64,000 nt of DNA from Hymenopellis radicata (lineage: Eukaryota; Basidiomycota; Agaricomycetes; Agaricales; Physalacriaceae). Under the pieces are notes generated by a model, which saw only the letters and a program-made list of their open reading frames with translations, was not told where the DNA came from and did no database searches. The stretch spans positions 124,001-188,000 of the forward strand of contig JADNRX010000001.1 of assembly GCA_015501595.1 (NCBI GenBank). The letters are read 5' to 3'. Below, piece after piece: positions 9,548-20,700 of the stretch (positions are counted from its first letter, which is position 1; each line of letters opens with the position of its first letter). Position numbers and translations under genes: made by a program.

Positions 9548-12500
9548 ATGTCTGCCAAGATGGACGTCGACGAGCCCACCATCGATGAGGGCTTGTATTC
9601 GCGTCAATTGTAAGTGTCCTTGTGTAGTGGCGGCCCCGACAAGGGACTGATCGTTTGGGCGCAGATACGTTCTAGGACATGAAGGTGTGTATCAGGCAGA
9701 AAGTGGATTCTGGAGCGCTGAATGTCGTTTAGCTATGAAGAAGATGGCCGTATCAAACGTCCTCATCGTCGGAGTGCAAGGATTGGGCGTCGAAATAGGT
9801 AACGCCGCAGGATCACGATATACTGGCCCCTACTCACGCAACTCATACTGCAGCCAAGGACGTCGTTCTCGCCGGAGTGAAGTCGGTCACTATCTACGAC
9901 CCAGAGCCCGTCACCATCCAGGATTTGAGCACCCAGGTACGCGGTGCTGCTCCTATAGCTATAGATCTGTGCTTATGCGCGTTTTCAGTTCTTCCTACGA
10001 CCAGAAGACGTTGGAAAGCCTCGTGCCGAAGCCACGGTTCCTAGACTGGCAGAGCTGAATGCTTACGTTCCCGTTCGCAATCTTGGAGGCACCGCGGGAC
10101 AGGAAATCACTGTTGATCTCATCAAGGGATTCCAAGTGCGCTCTCATTCCCCTCCGTCTCGATGTCTCGCTCATGATTAACAGGTCGTCGTGCTCTGCGG
10201 CATTCCGCTTGCCAAGCAAATCGAAATTAATGACTGGACGCATCAAAACGGGATCAGCTTCATTTCTGCAGAGATACGCGGTCTCTTTGGGTATGCGTCC
10301 AATCGTGGCTTCATCCATCATTCTGACGCGCATTAGGAATGTTTTCAATGATTTCGGGCCCAAATTTACATGTGTGGATCCTACAGGTGAACAGCCGTTA
10401 ACTGGAATGATCGTATCAGTAGACAAGGTGGGTGGCTTTCTCAAGTTTGGGTTCTTTTCTTACGTTGCCATAGGATAGTGAAGGCCTTGTCACCTGCTTA
10501 GATGAGACTCGGCATGGTCTTGAGGACGGTGACTTTGTTACTTTCACAGAAGTTCAAGGGATGACCGAATTGAATGGTTGCGAACCTCGCAAGATCTCTG
10601 TGAAGGGCCCGTATACATTCACGATCGGCGACACATCGAACCTTTCAGATTACAAGGCTGGCGGAATCTTCACGCAGGTCAAAATGCCGAAGATAATCGA
10701 ATTTGTTTGTTCCTTCTCTGGGTTCTCAACAGTGTTACTAACTTTGTTACCAGAAACCCTTACGCGAGTCTCTAGCGTCGCCCGAATTCTTCATGACTGA
10801 CTTTGCCAAATTCGACCGTCCCGCCACCCTTCATGCTGGCTTCCAAGCACTCTCCCAATTCCAAATGCAGCACAAACGTCTGCCTCGCCCGCGCAATGCG
10901 GCTGATGCCGCGATCGTCGTCGAACTTGCAAAGAAACTGGATAAGGACGTCGACGAGAAAGCTCTGACCGAATTGTCGTACCAGGCGACCGGCGACATTT
11001 CCGCTATGGTTGCAGTTATCGGAGGATTTGTAGCACAAGAGGTTCTCAAGGCGTGTTCTGCCAAGTTCCATCCCATGGTGCAAAACATGTACTTCGATTC
11101 TCTCGAGTCATTGCCCTCTACTCTTCCCTCTGAAGCTGACTGCCAACCTCTTGGATCGCGTTACGACGGCCAAATCGCGGTGTTTGGAAAGTCGTTCCAA
11201 GACAAGATTGCGAATCATCGTCAGTTCCTCGTTGGATCTGGTGCTATTGGTTGCGAGATGTTGAAGAACTGGAGCATGATGGGATTGGCCGCTGGCCCCA
11301 AGGGCGCCATCCAAGTTACCGATTTGGATACCATTGAGAAGAGTAACTTGAATCGTCAATTCCTGTTCAGACCGAAGGACATTGGGAAGTTCAAGGCGGA
11401 AGTTGCCGCCGCTGCAGTTGCCGACATGAACCCCGACTTGAAAGGCAAAATTGTCACGAGCCAAGAGGCAGTGGGCCCAGCATCCGAAGGTCAAGGCTCT
11501 GTCTCTTCACTTATCCTCTCAAAAACTGATTTCGGGTAGATGTGTACAGCGATTCCTTTTTCTCCGAGATCGATGGTGTTACCAACGCTCTTGACAACGT
11601 GAAAGCTCGTAAGTGCTCTTTTCGTGTTGAGAATACTGCTAAGACTTGTTCAGGGTTGTACATGGATCAACGTTGTGTGTTCTATCAGAAACCTCTTTTG
11701 GAATCTGGAACTTTGGGCACGAAAGGAAACACTCAGGTTGTCGTTCCTTTCTTGACAGAGTCCTACGCTTCTTCCCAAGATCCTCCTGAGAAGGAAACAC
11801 CATCTTGCACGGTCAAGAACTTCCCGAATGCTATTGCACACACCATAGAGGTTTGTCTTGATCTTTAGTCTCCTACAGCTCGATTATTAACACGTTCCTA
11901 TAGTGGAGTCGGCAACAGTTCGACGTCCTCTTCGTTAAACCAGCTCAGGCTGCCAACGCTTACCTCTCAGAACCGAACTATCTCGAGAGCACCCTTAAGT
12001 ACTCTGGACAACAATCTGAGCAAGTCGGCCAATTGCTCTCGTTTTTGGTCACCAACAAGCCTTTGACATTCGAGGAATGCATTGTTTGGGCCCGCCTCCA
12101 ATTCGAGGAGAAGTACAACAACGACATTCGTCAACTTTTGTACAGTCTTCCCAAAGACGCTGTCACTAGCACCGGTCAGCCCTTCTGGAGCGGTCCAAAA
12201 CGCGCACCCGACGCGCTGACATTCGACTCGAATGACGTAAGTTCTCACTGATTCTCACAACGGGACTTCGTTCAACGGTGATGTAGAGATTGCACCTGGA
12301 TTATATCAAGGCGGCAGCAAACCTGCATGCCTTCAACTACGGACTGAAGGGCGAAACCAACGAGGCTGTGTACAAGAAGGTTGCAGATTCTGTCATTGTG
12401 CCGGAGTTCACTCCCAAGAGTGGAATACAGGTGCAGATTAACGACAATGATCCTGTACCACAGGGAGGCGCTGCACCTGTAGATGACCTTGACGTCCTGA

Positions 12501-13316
12501 TTGCGAAACTCCCATCACCAGCCTCTATGGCTGGCTACCGTCTCAACCCAGTGGAATTCGAGAAGGACGATGACACCAATTATCACATTGATTTCATCAC
12601 TGCTGCTTCGAACCTTCGTGCGACTAACTACAGCATCAATCCTGCCGACCGCCACACCACCAAGCAGATTGCTGGCAAAATCATTCCTGCCATTGCTACC
12701 ACCACAGCGCTTGTCACCGGTTTAGTGTGCCTCGAGCTCTACAAGGTCAGCACGATGCCCATATTCGAAATGCGGTATCACTGAGATTTGGTAGATCATC
12801 GACGGCAAGAACAAACTTGACGACTACAAGAACGGTTTCGTCAATTTGGCATTGCCCTTCTTCGGTTTCTCGGAGCCCATTGCTGCTGCCAAGAACAAGT
12901 ATGGCTCAACAGAATGGACTCTTTGGGATCGGTTCGAGTTCAAGGACGACCCTACATTGCAGGACATCATGAATTGGTTCCAAAAGGAACACAAACTCAG
13001 CATAAGTATGGTCAGTCAGGGCGTGAGTATGTTGTGGAGTTCCTTTATCGGCAAGAAGAAGGTATGTTGCCTCTTACCGTTCGAGACTGTTGTATTGAGC
13101 CTTTCAATACAGAGCGAAGAACGTCTTCCCATGAAGTTCAGCAAGCTCGTAGAATTTGTTAGTAAGAAGCCGATACCTCCTCATGTGAAGCACCTCATCG
13201 TCGAGGTAATGGTATCCGATGAAGACGACGAAGATGTTGAGGTGTGAAATATTTTAGTTGACTGGGATCTATCTCTAACCTTTCAACAGGTGCCCTTCAT
13301 TGTAGTCCGTATCTAA
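9548..13316 (+). CDS. UBA1: Ubiquitin-activating enzyme E1
   Basis: The protein activates ubiquitin with ATP and loads it on E2 enzymes; it is essential and found in nucleus and cytoplasm. It starts [20 protein letters not shown]. The inactive adenylation half follows ([48 protein letters not shown]). The first catalytic-cysteine half-domain and the active adenylation domain ([38 protein letters not shown]) come next. The thioester cysteine sits in [18 protein letters not shown] at about 11808. The chain ends with the ubiquitin-fold domain and an EVPFIVVRI tail on a small last exon. I count about 15 exons, including ones with borders at 9611, 11538 and 13308. One intron (about 11490-11539) precedes [19 protein letters not shown]. 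No frame breaks are seen, in contrast to the neighbouring cactin. Confidence 0.95.
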
Positions 13317-13488
13317 TGTTTGCGAAGAAGAAACGACAGCGCATGTACGAAGTGTAGTATCATAGAGAATCTGTATTACTGACTTTTCAGTCTTCTAAAC
13401 TTCCGATGCCGTTAAAACGTGTTGACCATGCTGTTGACCGTTCATTTATACTCACTATGCAGTGTGGCCTCGTTCTCACCGTTACGCC

Positions 13489-14730
13489 ATGCTCAGCTTT
13501 CTGCAACAGCCTTCACATGCGCCAGAGTGCTGGAGGATGGTCCGTCAAGTCTTTGTTGGGGCCAGTTTGCCGCGACTCACATACATTCAGGAACCGACGC
13601 GGGATCAACTTGACAGCAGTCACTCTGATTATAGCCCCGCAAATACTGCGATACCCGTACCTCGTGTTGTGGTGCCGCTGAGCGGGTGGTCTACTCCTGA
13701 CTTAAAAGGGATCGACCAACTGAACGTTGATCAACACTCATGCATTGCGCCCAATAGTAACGACGAGGGACTTCGGATAAGCGAGGCCAACGTATCGACC
13801 TGGACCCATGAATCCGAGCTGCCTTCTAAAGACGTATGGAGGACTTATGCCAAGGACGCTCATCACTACGACAAGATTCGTTTCGAGTTCTGGAACAGAC
13901 GACTCGATATACAGCTTTTATTCGTCAGAAAATTGTCTAATTAATGTTGTCTGTACTAAGTGCACTACAGGCCGGAATATTCTCCGCGATTGTTATTCCG
14001 TTGATTGCTGAAACCTATGGGTTTCTGACGGAGCCCGGGCCTCCAGGCTATGCGATACGCATCAATACGATGTTCGCCATTTCGCTGGTCATTAGCATCG
14101 CGACTGCTGTGTACTGTTTGCACTGCAAGCAGTGGTTGGACGGCTATGATGTGAGCTTAGTGAAGGTGCCGAGATCGTAACCTTAACGGCACTCATTCAG
14201 CTTGATGTTCTTCGTCGGTCTCTGACCGCCGGTGACACTCGCGACTTGATCACCGCATGTCGAACTCGACAATATGTGAGAGCCCACTGTTCTGTATCGT
14301 TCATCTATTGACTTTCCCTCAGCGCTATCGCGCTCTCGAACGATATCATATCCCCATGATTATGGGTTTAGGCGCGCTGTTTCTCTACGTAGCCATCATC
14401 ACATTCTCTATCGGACTCGTCGACTTTTTCTGCCACATGTATCCCCCGATTGGTATCATCGTCGCATCTACAGCTGGGGTGTTCGTTTTAGTTCACGTCA
14501 TCACGAGCGTTCAACCTTGCTTCTCCCCCGATTCGCCGTTTAAATCGCCGTTCTCATACCTTTTGGCGAACTCTTGGAGAGGTGCAGTGACAGGCGATTT
14601 TAGCTCATCGGGCCAGGTAGAGTTGTGGGAGCTGGAGGATATATCCAAGTGGAAGGAGAGTTTAGACGACGATATCCAACGTTGGGTACTATCAGACATG
14701 AGCCGAAAACAACGGAATATGTCAATCTGA
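13489..14730 (+). CDS. DUF6535 multi-pass membrane protein
   Basis: Four exons (13489-13923, 13971-14150, 14201-14275, 14323-14730) give about 365 residues. The start at 13489 is the first ATG in a frame that is open upstream. Residues ~115-145 (VWRTYAKDAHHYDKIRFEFW) followed by FAGIFSAIVIPLIAETY and a second helix FAISLVISIATAVYCLHCKQW match the DUF6535 pattern. That family is large in agaricomycetes and of unknown function. Two more helices follow (PMIMGLGALFLYVAIITF and IGIIVASTAGVFVLVHVIT), then a polar C-terminus. The protein is predicted to be a four-helix membrane protein. It faces the S28 peptidase gene tail to tail. Confidence 0.75.
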
Positions 14731-15087
14731 CTTGTCTCCGTTATTTAATGTATCTCTATGAATCTTGTATTTACTTCTCTCAATACTGTGAACGGTCGTC
14801 GGGGCCCAAGTACTAGTACTTCAAGTAGTATACCCTTCGATCCATACGCTTCAAACATACTGGCTCAAGGGGAAAATACGCACAGAATGGGAGGCTCGAA
14901 CTCAAGTTTTGTGCTCGACTACTTATTAATCTTGTGTGGCGTGAGTATTTAAACGAGGCCCTCACACTAAGCACAACGGATATATTTTCACCAGAATTCC
15001 CCAGAAATGAACGTCAATAAATATGCGTCAGGTTCATAATGTAGTGTGGGGTAATAAATAATGTTAATAGAATGAGAAGTTGGCTCG
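14731..15087. other. Convergent intergenic stretch
   Basis: This is the AT-rich interval between the ends of the DUF6535 gene and the S28 peptidase gene. It should hold the two 3' UTRs. I see no gene in it. Confidence 0.5.
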
Positions 15088-17337
15088 TCAGTGTGTCAAA
15101 ATCGCTGTCAACAATATGGGCACCACAACATAGATCGCGGAGAGACTCCGCCCGGTCATTGCTCCGTCTGCTGCATTCGATCCCTTTGCAGAGTTGTGAT
15201 TCCAATCCGGTGTCCACTCGCCGAGCCAGGTGCCCATAGCGGTGAGCACTTTCTCTTGAACTTGAGCAATCGACTCGTCTCCATCGCCGGCTAACATCGA
15301 GTCCTCTGAGCAGTGGAATCCGTCACTGAGCCCCACTATGCGCGTTGGGGATTCGACAAAGTTTGAGCCATCTCCGGAGACGGTGGCGTGCAACCATGGG
15401 TCTCCTGTACACACGGAAAAGTATCAATGGCCGCATTCGATAGGGTGAATTTAAGAGTAAAGCATACTCGTTCCCGTGCCGAAAGCAATTCGATCAGTCT
15501 TTGCGTTCCATGAGCCATATACGGCGTTTGTCTGATCCACGGAGGGCTCCTTGTACTCAGTAAAAACGTCCGGGAATTGGTTTATGCATTGTGTCTGGCA
15601 ATGTTGTTCAGATCGAAGTCTAGTGAGCTAGATGAGGACTTACCCTGAATGAATACTCGACGTCAACTACACTGGACACGAGAGACGGCTGTCCCTTAGG
15701 AGCCCCAGTCTATCAAATGTCACTCAGTATACAAGGGAAAGGTGCTACATGTGGGCTTACTTGGAACCAGCCGACCTCGTTGCAACTGGAAGGTAGATGA
15801 ATAGCGAAACTTTGAACACCCGGGATGGAACGTACACCATCCAAGCCCAGGCTCTGTCATCCGAAGTGGTAGATCCAACGCTGACATCAATCTCAGATAC
15901 AGCGACGTTTACATGGGTGTTGTAGCTGCAGGCTCTGCAAATAGTGTTCGTCATTGGAGGAAACTGCTTCTCGTACGAGTAAACGTACGCAGACCCGTCC
16001 GAGTAGACAGGGCAAGCTGGTGACGTTGAGCATGACATCGCGACGACGCAATGGAAGCAGCTTACTTGTGTTTTTGAACCATGAAGCCCATGCGTCGATG
16101 GCATACTCAAGACCCCAACCTGCCTCTGACGCCACAGACCCGTCTGCCTTAACTTCCAAGGAATCGCAGAACCCATAAAATGCTGCAGTGGCAGTAGGGG
16201 TACCATATACGTTCATGGCTTGCCACATGTAGAATGTATCCACTGGTGGAAGTGTCAACATCGAAAACTTGAGGGAGTTGTACTAGCTTACGGTAAGCGG
16301 CCGCATCGTCTGTGAAGGGTACATTAGCTAAACCAAAGTACTCCTTAACTTGATCAATCGCCGTTTGATTGGTGCCAGTGAAAATGTCGTCTAGGTAGGC
16401 GACTACAGCGACGACATCAGATGAGCAGTTCTTGGGCATGTTTACGCGGGCGGGTTCATTGTACTTCCAAAAATCGCTGTAGAGGAAGGACATGAGTGGA
16501 AGGGTGAAAAGGTACGCGTAAATATCGTACGTGATAGCTTGAACGACGCCCGAAGAGGAATATCCTGCGTAGAAAACGTCTGTCTGACTAGATCATGATA
16601 TCAGACACATCACACGATGAAGGATATTGGTGAAGATGGCTAACTTGGTCATAGTCCAGCTGACGAGCGCGCCAGGATAACTTCCGCCGGTCAGAATCCA
16701 CGGAACATCGGTAGGTGTGAGGCTCGAGTTGTTGCCATTGGTCATAGGTAACTTGACATTTTGCGCAAAGTAGACATTGTCTTCAATGGCTTGATGAATC
16801 GTCAGGTACTTCAAGCTCTCTGACGACAGGTCGTCAAAAGGTTGGCTGAGGCCGAAGAATCTGTGTTCTAGCAGGATAACTGAGCCGTTGTGATCCTGTG
16901 CTATGCGACCATCCAACGTCGAGTTTGTCAACCAATCAGAATTGCCTGGATGATGACACGCGTTGAATATCAAAACAAGAGGAATGATGTCGCGTTGCGT
17001 ACCCTCCATGTTCGATTCACCGCCATTTATGAGGACTATCGGCCCTCCTGTGGAAAAGACGTAAGAGACGTGAATACACGTGCATATAGCGCGCACCTTC
17101 TTGGTACCACTCATCGTTGAACCAGTACCGTTGCTTGAAGGTTCCGAGAGAGGGATCGTTGTGGTCGACGAGTTGGTCAAAGTAGTAGATGGTGCTAAGC
17201 CTGTCGAGTTCCCGCAAGCTGAGCTGACGAGTAAATTTAACTGCAACAGGAGTCCGAAGTGGCCTGTGAGCTAGAGCCGGGTAAAAAAAAGAAAGCGACC
17301 ACGCGAAGACAAGAAAGAAAGAAAATCCCGAGTACAT
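15088..17337 (-). CDS. Secreted serine carboxypeptidase, family S28, probably GPI-anchored
   Basis: Family S28 enzymes cleave after proline; fungal members are usually secreted. A signal peptide (MYSGFSFFLVFAWSLSFFY) is followed by YYFDQLVDHNDPSLGTFKQR, which is the family signature near the start, then GGPIVLINGGESN. The nucleophile lies in ILTGGSYPGALVSW. The acidic and basic triad members fit GDPWLHATVS and GLSDGFHCSED near the end. The C-terminus is a small-residue stretch plus a hydrophobic tail (AIYVVVPILLTAILTH), which suits GPI-anchor addition. Several N-glycosylation sites are present (NSS, NGS, NQT). About nine exons are spread over 2.2 kb; I am confident of the borders near 16,600, 16,950 and 17,050 only. 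It is divergent from the Rpa190 gene. Confidence 0.87.
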
Positions 17338-17799
17338 CTCGGGGGAAGAAGGTGAATCCAGAAGAGGGGGTAGAACCAGAGCCTTTATACCCAAACAGGC
17401 GCTGTTCTGTATCACGATTGAAACGAACGACGGGAAGGCAGTGCCTGAGCCCTTTGCAATTGGGCGCCCAAACAGGTGGTGATTCGCTTGACAATCATCT
17501 GCGTTGCCAATGAACTTGATAATGAACTTGTCAAACTACTGTTCGCATCACTCAATGACTCTGAGTCGTAAGGACCGCCTATGGTTCTCGGGAAAACGCC
17601 CCAGTGTATGCGGGCGCTCGCCGCTTTTTCCAAGCTTTTTCGTTGGCATGCATTGACTCAGATTGCGACTGGATTGCGATGACAGACGATCAAAAGTTGA
17701 GGATCGGTATCTCGGCCCGGACAGTGATGAGGGGCACGTGGGCAGCAATAATTTTTGGTGAGCTGCTCTTCACTCCACTCACCGCCTCGTCTCTGCGAA
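17338..17799. promoter_or_regulatory. Divergent promoter region, S28 peptidase / Rpa190
   Basis: 462 bp lie between the two start codons. A TTTATA-type sequence occurs near 17,380 on the peptidase side (TATAAAGG on its strand). No other gene is seen. Confidence 0.45.
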
Positions 17800-20700
17800 A
17801 TGAACATCAGTCACTCGTTACCTTCGTCTGTCACAGGCATCTCCTTCTCTTTCCTGACCACCGAGGACATCCGCCGCATTTCAGTCAAGCAGATCGTGAA
17901 TCCCGTCCTCCTCGATGACCTGAACAGACCCAACATTGGTGGTCTCTACGATCCAGCACTCGGCCCCAGTGACAAACAGGATATGTGCGTTCTCCGTTCA
18001 TTTCCATGATGTCCCATTGATTTTACGCGAAAAACAGTTGTGCAACATGTCGTCTGACTTATTTCACTTGTCCTGGACATTACGGCCACATCGAACTACC
18101 TGCACCCGTCTTCCATCCGCTATTTATGGTCAATGCATACAATCTATTTAGAGGCGTCTGTCTGTTCTGTCACCGCTTCAAAATGTCGCGTTCGCAAGTG
18201 TGTAGCTTTTCGTTTTGCTGACGCGCTTACCAACCCGGGTTCAGCTTGCAAAATACGCCGCCAAACTCAGACTACTTGATTATGGGCTACTTGGCGCTGC
18301 ACAAGGCATCGATGAACTGTCTGATTACCGTTCGGACGACAAGGCTGATAACGACATGCAGGTGGATGAAGACGAGCCGGAAGAGACAGAGGATGAATTT
18401 CTTGCCCGAGTCGACAAATATGTCAATATTCATCTCAACAGTGCATCTAGTAGCAAACGGGATAATTACAAGGACAATCTTGTTTACCAGGCTAGGAAGG
18501 ATCTCATCAGCGAGTTTCTGAAGAGCACAATCCTGAAGCGATGTCAAAACGGGGACTGTGGACAGCAAGTATCTACATATATAACGGCTTCGTTACGCTA
18601 ATGTGGTCTGTAGGCACGCGTACACTTTTCGTAAGGAAGGCCATACCAAGATAATCGAGTACGACTTGTCCGAAAAGCAAAAGCAAGCCCTGCAGAAGAG
18701 GCGTCCGGATGTGCTACTCCGAGAAAAGGCGGAAAAATATACACCTGCTGTAGATGGGGATGAAGAACAATCTGACGTCGATATGGATGAGGACGAAGGT
18801 GATGGTGATAATGTTATGTCTTCGGATGACGCAGCGGAACCAGTGGTACAGGACGCGCCAAGAGCGGTCACCGGAAAACTCAAGACGGGTCGAGGTCGAA
18901 ACGAGCGCATCATCGCGCCCGAAGAATGTAGAGCTCATCTGCGAAGACTCTTTCGCAACGAACAGACTATGTGTTCCCTCTTGTTTGGGAAGCATGGACC
19001 CTACGCGAAACTCGATTCCAAGGGACTTTCCCCGGCATCCGCAGATATGTTCTTCCTCGAGGTCCTCCCCGTTTCTCCTACTCGTTTCCGTCCCCCCGCG
19101 TCTATGGGCGACATTCTGTTCGAGCACCCCCAAAACGAACTTCTCGCCAAAGTTCTTAATACCTCATACAGACTCCGGGATCTCAACCTCGATCTAAGGA
19201 CAGCGTCTCAAAAATCCTCTGATGTTGAAGAGACACAGCGGAAAAAGCTGATGGGGCAACTCCTCGAAAGTCTCATCCAACTCCAGGTCGACGTGAACAG
19301 CTTCATGGACAGCAGCAAAAATCCACAGCCCGTGCGCCAAGGCAAGCTACCGCCGGCGGGCGTGAAGCAGGGTTTGGAGAAAAAGGAGGGTCTTTTCCGC
19401 AAACATATGATGGGCAAGCGTGTCAACTACGCAGCGCGCTCTGTCATATCTCCCGATGTCAACATCGAGACCAACGAGATCGGCATCCCCCCTATTTTCG
19501 CTGAGCGTCTGACTTTCCCCGAGCCTGTGACGCCTGCTAATATCAAGGAGATGAGGGAAAGAGTTATTGCGGGTCCTCGTACTACCGGAGGAGCGTCCAT
19601 AGTAGAGTATGAAGACGGTCGCCAAGTATCACTGGTCCGTTCGTTTTCGCGACTGTGCTACATTTTTAACCTGATATTGATTTTGTTAGGAAAAATTGTC
19701 GATCGAGTCGCGAACTGCTATTGCGAATCAGCTTTTGGCTCCGCAGGAAGACTCGTATAATAAAGATCCTGGGCGAAAAGGGTTGTATACGCGAACCCCT
19801 GCCGTGAACAAGAAGGTGTATCGGACTCTGAAGGATGGCGATATGCTGATATTAAATCGACAACCGACCCTCCACAAACCGAGTATGATGGTACATAAAG
19901 CCAAAATACTGCAGGGAGAGAAGACAATTCGAATGCACTATGCCAACTGGTACGAGTTTTTTTTTACTTTCAATGTAGATTACTTAACGAGTATCACTGC
20001 AGTAACTCGTATAATGGTAAGGCCTATTCGTATCATATTTACATTATCTGACGGTTTTCACTCATAGCTGACTTCGATGGCGATGGTATGTGCAGACCTC
20101 TTTTTAGCGTATCTTTCTAAACCTCTCCTTGTAGAAATGAACATACATTTCCCTCGTGAGTAGCTGTCCATTCATCTGAGTAGCTGAACGTCAAATTTAT
20201 GTTCCCATTAGAAAACCAGGTTGCAAGAGCCGAAGCTATGTTCATCGCGAATACCGACAATCAATATCTTGTGCCGACATCTGGGAATCCTTTGCGAGGC
20301 CTCATCCAGGATCATGTAGTTGCCGGCGTCTGGATGACAACTCAAGATGCCTTCTTCGACCGAGAGGAGTATCACCAGCTGCTCTTTGGTGCACTGAGAG
20401 CAGAGGAGGTGGTATCTGATCGCATTGTGACACTACCTCCCACGATATGGAAGCCAAAGGCGTTATGGACTGGCAAACAAATAGTACGCAGCCGAATGTT
20501 GTTGCCGCTTTCTCGGTTTACTCACGATCGTTACAGATATCTACTGTGTTGAAGAACATTACGCCACGTAAACAAGCGGGCCTGAACCTTCACGCTGGAA
20601 CGAAGGTGCCCGGGAAGATGTGGGGTGCAGACTCCAAAGAAGACCAGGTCATCTTCGTCGACGGCGAACTGCTCTGCGGTGTCCTGGACAAAGCGGCTTT

